A program made the position numbers and the translations under genes. Below are positions 5,719 through 9,134 of a stretch of 9,134 nt of DNA, one piece after another. Source of the DNA: Candidatus Manganitrophaceae bacterium (GTDB lineage: Bacteria > Nitrospirota > Nitrospiria > SBBL01 > Manganitrophaceae). Below the pieces are notes generated by a model. It was not told the DNA's origin. It ran no database searches and saw only the letters and a list, made by a program, of their open reading frames with translations. The DNA lies in contig SCUR01000478.1 in the NCBI GenBank assembly GCA_004297235.1, positions 1-9,134 on the forward strand. Direction: 5' to 3'. How positions within the stretch are numbered: position 1 is the stretch's first letter; each line of letters opens with the position of its first letter.

Positions 5719-6774
5719 ATGGACGACGTCAGCAACGCGCTGCAGAGCGACCACTGGCAAGGATTGTTGCAAATCGCCAATCACCTCTTTCAGGTGCGGC
5801 GATTCAATGAAGCCCTCTATCATGTGGTCCGGGAGGTTGCCAGCCGGATGGAGGTGCTGCGCTGCTCGATTATTTTTGTCGACGATCGGAAAGAGATCGC
5901 CTATGTCGTGGCGACCCATGAGACGTCGGAGATAAAGCGGATCCCGCTCGATCTGAAAAAATATCCGGAAATCGTTCAGGCGGTCCATGCGAAAGAGCCG
6001 GTCTTTATCCCGAACGTCTCGCAGGATGTCATGATGGCCCCCTTCCAGGGGGTCTTTCGGCAGATTTCTCTGCAATCCGTTCTGGTGCACCCTCTGATCC
6101 AGGGGGAGAAGGTTCTCGGAAACCTGATCTTAAAAATCTCAAGCCCCCGCGTCCTCACCCACCAGGAGCTTCAATTTGTCGTCTGGGTCTCCCGATTGGC
6201 CAGCAGCGCCATTCGGAATGCGCACCACTACGAGACCCTGCTTGAAGAGAGGGATCAGCTGGAGCGACTGGCGATGATTGATTTTCTGACCGACACCTAC
6301 AATCATCGCTACTTCAATGCCCGATTGGAAGAAGAATTTAACCGGGCGATTCGTTATAATCTCTCCCTCTCCGCGATCTTGCTCGACATCGATGATTTCA
6401 AATGGGTGAACGACACCTACGGACATCGGCGGGGAGACACGATTTTGCGCGAGGTTGCATCGGTGATTAAAGGGACGATCCGGAAGACCGATTTCCTGGC
6501 GCGCTACGGGGGAGAAGAGTTCGTCATTCTCCTGCCGCAGACCGATCTCGCCGGCGCTTATCAGGAGGGGGAGCGTATCCGTCAAGCGGTCCGAAACCAC
6601 TCTTACGGAGAGACGAATCAGACCAAGAGAATCACGCTCAGCCTCGGCGTCGCGACCTTCCCGGGAAGGAAGATCACGACGACCGATGACCTGATCCGCG
6701 CCGCCGATACGGCCCTCTACCAGGCGAAACGCCTTGGGAAAGATCGAATCGAGGCATTTGCCCCTTCCGAGTAA
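5719..6774 (+). CDS. GAF-GGDEF diguanylate cyclase
   Basis: This 351-residue soluble protein is predicted to make cyclic di-GMP from two GTP. A GAF sensor domain occupies about 29-168 (CSIIFVDD, VFIPNV, VLVHPLIQGEKVLGNLIL), followed by a short helical linker at 169-186. The GGDEF domain runs from about 186 to 346: LTDTYNHRYF, metal-binding Asp-223 in LLDIDDF, Asn-231, Asp-240, and an intact active-site loop G-G-E-E-F at 264-268. An RxxD motif (RKTD, 255-258) lies exactly five residues before it, the arrangement of the product-inhibition I-site. It therefore looks catalytically competent and feedback-inhibited. There are no membrane segments or signal peptide, so it senses a cytoplasmic cue through GAF; the ligand cannot be read from the sequence. 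The ATG at 5719 has no convincing Shine-Dalgarno site, and no better in-frame ATG, GTG or TTG was found just upstream. It converges on the kinase gene with a 15-base gap. Confidence 0.92.
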   Translation: MDDVSNALQSDHWQGLLQIANHLFQVRRFNEALYHVVREVASRMEVLRCSIIFVDDRKEIAYVVATHETSEIKRIPLDLKKYPEIVQAVHAKEPVFIPNVSQDVMMAPFQGVFRQISLQSVLVHPLIQGEKVLGNLILKISSPRVLTHQELQFVVWVSRLASSAIRNAHHYETLLEERDQLERLAMIDFLTDTYNHRYFNARLEEEFNRAIRYNLSLSAILLDIDDFKWVNDTYGHRRGDTILREVASVIKGTIRKTDFLARYGGEEFVILLPQTDLAGAYQEGERIRQAVRNHSYGETNQTKRITLSLGVATFPGRKITTTDDLIRAADTALYQAKRLGKDRIEAFAPSE

Positions 6775-6789
6775 GCCCTCGACCCGTTT

Positions 6790-7815
6790 TCAGATCTCCA
6801 TCAGGCGGGATCGGTTTCGAATCAAGTAGCGCAACCGCTCTCTCCAGAGGGGATTCCGGAGCGCATGGAGATGATACTGTTTCGATTCCCGGATCGAAAG
6901 CTTGATCAGGAAAAGGGGAAAGAGCTGAGAGAAAAGCCGCGGACTCAGCTCCCATTGAAAAAAGAAACGGGCCAAGCTGTCTCGAACTTGACGATGAAAC
7001 CAGTGGTTCTTGAAGAAGAGATTCTCGAAGGAGCGGATCGGATCTCCTTCTTCCTGGCCGACCGGAAGGGACGAGAGGAAGAAGAAAAAATCATCAAACG
7101 GCGGTCCTTTTTTTTGGGAGAAGCTCCAATCGCAAATCGAAATGGATTGGCCGTCGGTGAGCATGTTCCCGGTCCAGAAATCGCCATGGTGGCCGGTGAG
7201 CGGAATCGCCGTCCGCGTCCACTCCTCCCAGCCTTTTAGGTGATCCTCCAAAAAGCGCTCCTCCGGAGGATCGGTCGGGTAAAGCGCGCGATATTGCGCG
7301 ATCGGTCCCTTCACTTCTTCTTCGATCCACGCTTCGGTGATTTCCACCGTTCCTTCCTGCGTCTCTCTCTGGAATTGCAGCAACCAGGCGAGGACGCTCT
7401 CGACCATTTTGCCGATCTCCTTTTGGTGCGCGGCCCCTTCGTCGGGTCGCACCAGGGAGGCAAGGCTCTGGCCTTTCAATCCCGTCTCCACGAAGAGAAA
7501 CCGTCCCGGATCTTCCCGACTCAAGAGCGGCTTCGGAACGGTGGAGCGAAAGGGGGCGGAGAGGCGATGATAGAAGTAGAGCAGATTCTCATACTCCTGG
7601 GTCAGCATCGAGACCGTCTCGGCATTCCGGGAGACCTTCACCACCCACCTCGGGGCGGTCCCGTTTTGGTCGAAGAGCAAAAAGACCACAGGTTGTGCGG
7701 TGGGGTTTTTCTTCGACCCTCCCGTCTTGGTAAAGTAGAGGGCGCGGGGAGGAAAGAAGGGAACCTCCCAGCGGGGCCCGTTTTCGACAATGACCTTTTC
7801 GATCTCTTTAAGCAT
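6790..7815 (-). CDS. APH/choline-kinase-fold phosphotransferase
   Basis: This 341-residue kinase-like protein has the phosphotransferase-family core. Lys-60 in WVVKVS is the likely ATP-binding lysine, with Glu-75 a possible helix-C partner. The catalytic loop is HHGDFWTGN (209-217), giving Asp-212 and Asn-217, and a metal-binding Asp-229 sits in ICDWSF. All elements expected for activity are present. The C-terminal third is helical and rich in Phe, Leu and Arg. Such enzymes phosphorylate hydroxyls of small molecules or sugars; antibiotic resistance is only one use, and nothing here supports it. The ATG at 7815 is chosen because GGAGG lies just upstream and the start overlaps the methyltransferase stop by 8 bases (7808-7815). 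A start at 7941 would overlap by 134 bases and adds a low-complexity Pro/Arg stretch. Coupling implies that kinase and methyltransferase act on the same substrate or pathway, possibly surface glycan. Confidence 0.82.
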   Translation of the reverse strand: MLKEIEKVIVENGPRWEVPFFPPRALYFTKTGGSKKNPTAQPVVFLLFDQNGTAPRWVVKVSRNAETVSMLTQEYENLLYFYHRLSAPFRSTVPKPLLSREDPGRFLFVETGLKGQSLASLVRPDEGAAHQKEIGKMVESVLAWLLQFQRETQEGTVEITEAWIEEEVKGPIAQYRALYPTDPPEERFLEDHLKGWEEWTRTAIPLTGHHGDFWTGNMLTDGQSISICDWSFSQKKGPPFDDFFFFLSSLPVGQEEGDPIRSFENLFFKNHWFHRQVRDSLARFFFQWELSPRLFSQLFPLFLIKLSIRESKQYHLHALRNPLWRERLRYLIRNRSRLMEI

Positions 7816-8941
7816 AAGGTCCCTCCTTCCAGGCCACGATGCTGAAGTGGGGGGAGAAGAAAGAGGTGGCCCCCATCGACGTTCCCCAGAGAGCCAGCTT
7901 CTTTTTGATTTTGCCGAGCCGGGAGCTCGGGGAGATGGCATGGTTGAGATAAAACTGCAACGGCGCGGGATGATCGAGCGAGACCAGCTCGACCGGCCGG
8001 TTATACCCCGGGACCGGCATGAAAAACTGGCTGTCGCCGAATCCCGACTCCGCCAGCAGCTTTCGATAGCCTTCCTTGCCGTACGTGTAGGTCCGATAGC
8101 TGTTGTAGGCCCGGCTCACCCGGTAGGGCTGCTTGAGGTAATACCGGCAGCAGAGATCGGCCATCCATCGGGGCATGAGGCTGGTGTACCTCAAGCCGCT
8201 GTGGTCCTTTTCGCCTAAAAAATTATCGAAGCCGAACCGGTTTTCAATCCCGATGTAGACGGCGCCCCCCGGCTTCAGCAGCCGGTGAAGCTGCTCCAGA
8301 AATCGTTTCTGAAGGACGCGGGGGTTCTCGTTATAATCGGCCAGACCGACCCATTCGAGATAGCCGTTCACGATGATGAAGTCGAACGTTTCCGGAGCGA
8401 AGGGGAGGGTGAGCCCGCTGGCGATCGCCACCTCCATGTTGCCGAGCCGCTCTTGAGCCCGGCGGGTCTCGATGAATTTGGCCCGCTCCGCGATCAGCTC
8501 GACCGCCGTGATCCAGCCGCAATGGGGTTGCAGCCCGAACGAGATCGTCCCGAAGCCGGCCCCGACATCGAGCACCCTGGAATGAGGAAGGAGCGGGAGG
8601 ACGAAGCGAAAATCGGCCCTCGCCTCGTCGGTCATGTAATCGTAAATGTTGGGGTAGGGCTGGGCGACTTTTTCCTCGAGCGCCTTTTTCCACCCGATCT
8701 TTTGCGCCAGCTGATTGACCTGGATCATCTCCGCTTCCGGGATCTCTCCCCAGTAGTAATCGCTTGCGGCGAAGCAGGGGATCCCGTCGATCTCTTTCCA
8801 GGCGTATCGGCACTCTTTGCAGGAGAGGGTGCCGTCTTGCGGAAGGGGATGGAAGCAATGAGGACATGCAAGGGTGGAATATTTTTCGTTCCGTCGGGCT
8901 GCATGCTGCGGCAGCTCCTTCTTCAATGCGCTCTGAAACAT
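7808..8941 (-). CDS. SAM-dependent methyltransferase with N-terminal zinc ribbon
   Basis: This is a 377-residue class I methyltransferase. Residues 26-44 hold two Cys-x2-Cys pairs (CPHC, CKEC) in a Trm112-like ribbon ending near IDGIPCF. The Rossmann domain follows: motif I VLDVGAGFGT (123-132), acidic end of beta-2 in AVELI (Glu-148), motif IV-like FDFIIVNGYLEWVG (187-199), then LLKPGGAVYIGIENRFG. The GYLEWVG element is typical of methyltransferases in polysaccharide or O-antigen clusters, as I recall them. The C-terminal 110 residues include an Arg/Tyr-rich segment (YRVSRAYNSYRTYTYG) that may shape an acceptor site. The ATG at 8941 is used, seven bases after GAGG; a GTG directly upstream (8944) is possible. 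The downstream kinase gene overlaps it by 8 bases. The acceptor is unknown; sugar or sugar-phosphate methylation is inferred from context. Confidence 0.87.
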   Translation of the reverse strand: MFQSALKKELPQHAARRNEKYSTLACPHCFHPLPQDGTLSCKECRYAWKEIDGIPCFAASDYYWGEIPEAEMIQVNQLAQKIGWKKALEEKVAQPYPNIYDYMTDEARADFRFVLPLLPHSRVLDVGAGFGTISFGLQPHCGWITAVELIAERAKFIETRRAQERLGNMEVAIASGLTLPFAPETFDFIIVNGYLEWVGLADYNENPRVLQKRFLEQLHRLLKPGGAVYIGIENRFGFDNFLGEKDHSGLRYTSLMPRWMADLCCRYYLKQPYRVSRAYNSYRTYTYGKEGYRKLLAESGFGDSQFFMPVPGYNRPVELVSLDHPAPLQFYLNHAISPSSRLGKIKKKLALWGTSMGATSFFSPHFSIVAWKEGPYA

Positions 8942-9003
8942 CACGCTACCTCATAATAGTGAAAGCTGTTGGATGTGGAGGGAAAGAGTTCTACCGCGTC
9001 TCG

Positions 9004-9040
9004 GAACGGTCTTCCTCGAAAGAAGAGGAACGCTCCGTTC
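9004..9040. repeat. Two-part hairpin upstream of the methyltransferase gene
   Basis: Outer arms GAACGG (9004-9009) and CCGTTC (9035-9040) enclose inner arms TTCCTC (9012-9017) and GAGGAA (9025-9030), with a seven-base purine-rich loop. The stems are separated by small bulges of 2 and 4 bases. No T-run follows on either strand. It lies 63-99 bases from the methyltransferase start and could be in its leader RNA if that promoter is further right. Confidence 0.45.
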
Positions 9041-9046
9041 GCGAAC
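9037..9046. promoter_or_regulatory. Perfect 10-bp palindrome GTTCGCGAAC, operator-like
   Basis: GTTCGCGAAC is its own reverse complement and overlaps the right arm of the hairpin at 9004-9040. It sits 12 bases upstream of a possible rightward -35. A dimeric regulator could bind here, but no other copy was seen in the window. Confidence 0.3.
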
Positions 9047-9058
9047 AGGATTGTTAGT

Positions 9059-9088
9059 TTGCAAGGAGTGTACCGGCCGCTTTACAAT
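9059..9088 (+). promoter_or_regulatory. Possible rightward promoter for a gene beyond the window
   Basis: TTGCAA (9059-9064), an 18-base spacer and TACAAT (9083-9088) resemble a sigma-70 promoter reading right. No start codon for a long frame follows before 9134, so its gene would lie outside. The remaining bases to the edge also contain a 7-bp inverted repeat, ACCGGCC (9072-9078) with GGCCGGT (9123-9129). Confidence 0.35.
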
Positions 9089-9134
9089 TTTTTTACATTC
9101 TCTTCACGGCAGAAGCCGCTTTGGCCGGTTCGAG

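Noticed and set aside
6790..7815. Aminoglycoside resistance gene
   Set aside because: The family fold fits, but no resistance-class signature or mobile context is seen, and the overlap with a methyltransferase points to metabolism or envelope work.
7816..7941. Longer start for the kinase gene, adding 42 residues
   Set aside because: The extension lies wholly inside the methyltransferase gene and is a Pro/Arg/Ser-rich out-of-frame translation. The ATG at 7815 has an excellent ribosome binding site.
8285..8956. Plus-strand frame of 223 residues opposite the methyltransferase
   Set aside because: It mirrors a gene with a clear zinc ribbon and SAM motifs; its own sequence shows no domain.

Overview
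The window is an ordinary-looking bacterial chromosomal segment of moderately high GC. Coding is dense on both strands, Shine-Dalgarno sites are mostly good, and several promoters look sigma-70-like. There is no phage, plasmid, IS, CRISPR, tRNA or rRNA signal. The gene set (Ycf48-like propeller lipoprotein, MTH1187-type thiamine-binding protein, YgfZ, GAF-GGDEF enzyme, mini zinc-ribbon protein ending in RDCSDP) suggests a free-living Gram-negative environmental bacterium. Nitrospirota or a deltaproteobacterial-type lineage is my guess from memory of similar gene sets, with low certainty.

Layout, left to right. (1) 1-508, minus strand: a secreted protein running off the left edge, behind a very good promoter. 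(2) 665-2913, plus strand: two different seven-bladed beta-propeller lipoproteins (BNR/sortilin-like, then Ycf48-like), followed by a 59-residue four-cysteine protein whose start overlaps the stop of the second propeller. (3) 2918-4734, minus strand: a three-gene unit, ygfZ, a YciI-like protein and an MTH1187-family thiamine-binding protein, converging on group 2 with only 4 bases between stop codons. (4) 4735-4876: a compact divergent promoter region with two well-formed promoters and a GGTCA/TGACC inverted repeat overlapping one of them. (5) 4877-6774, plus strand: a NarL/FixJ-type response regulator, then a soluble GAF-GGDEF diguanylate cyclase. (6) 6790-8941, minus strand: a zinc-ribbon SAM methyltransferase and an APH-fold kinase-like phosphotransferase, overlapping by 8 bases. 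(7) 8942-9134: non-coding, with a two-part hairpin, a perfect 10-bp palindrome and a possible rightward promoter for a gene beyond the window.

How the genes may work together. Groups 1 and 2 point to the cell envelope. Group 3 joins Fe-S cluster or folate-linked housekeeping (YgfZ) with two small proteins of poorly known role. Group 5 is a signalling pair in which transcriptional control and c-di-GMP synthesis sit together. Group 6 resembles, in architecture only, the methyltransferase-plus-kinase pairing of WbdD-type polysaccharide chain terminators, and is the most interesting functional hypothesis here. I found no clear-cut novel defence system or mobile system.
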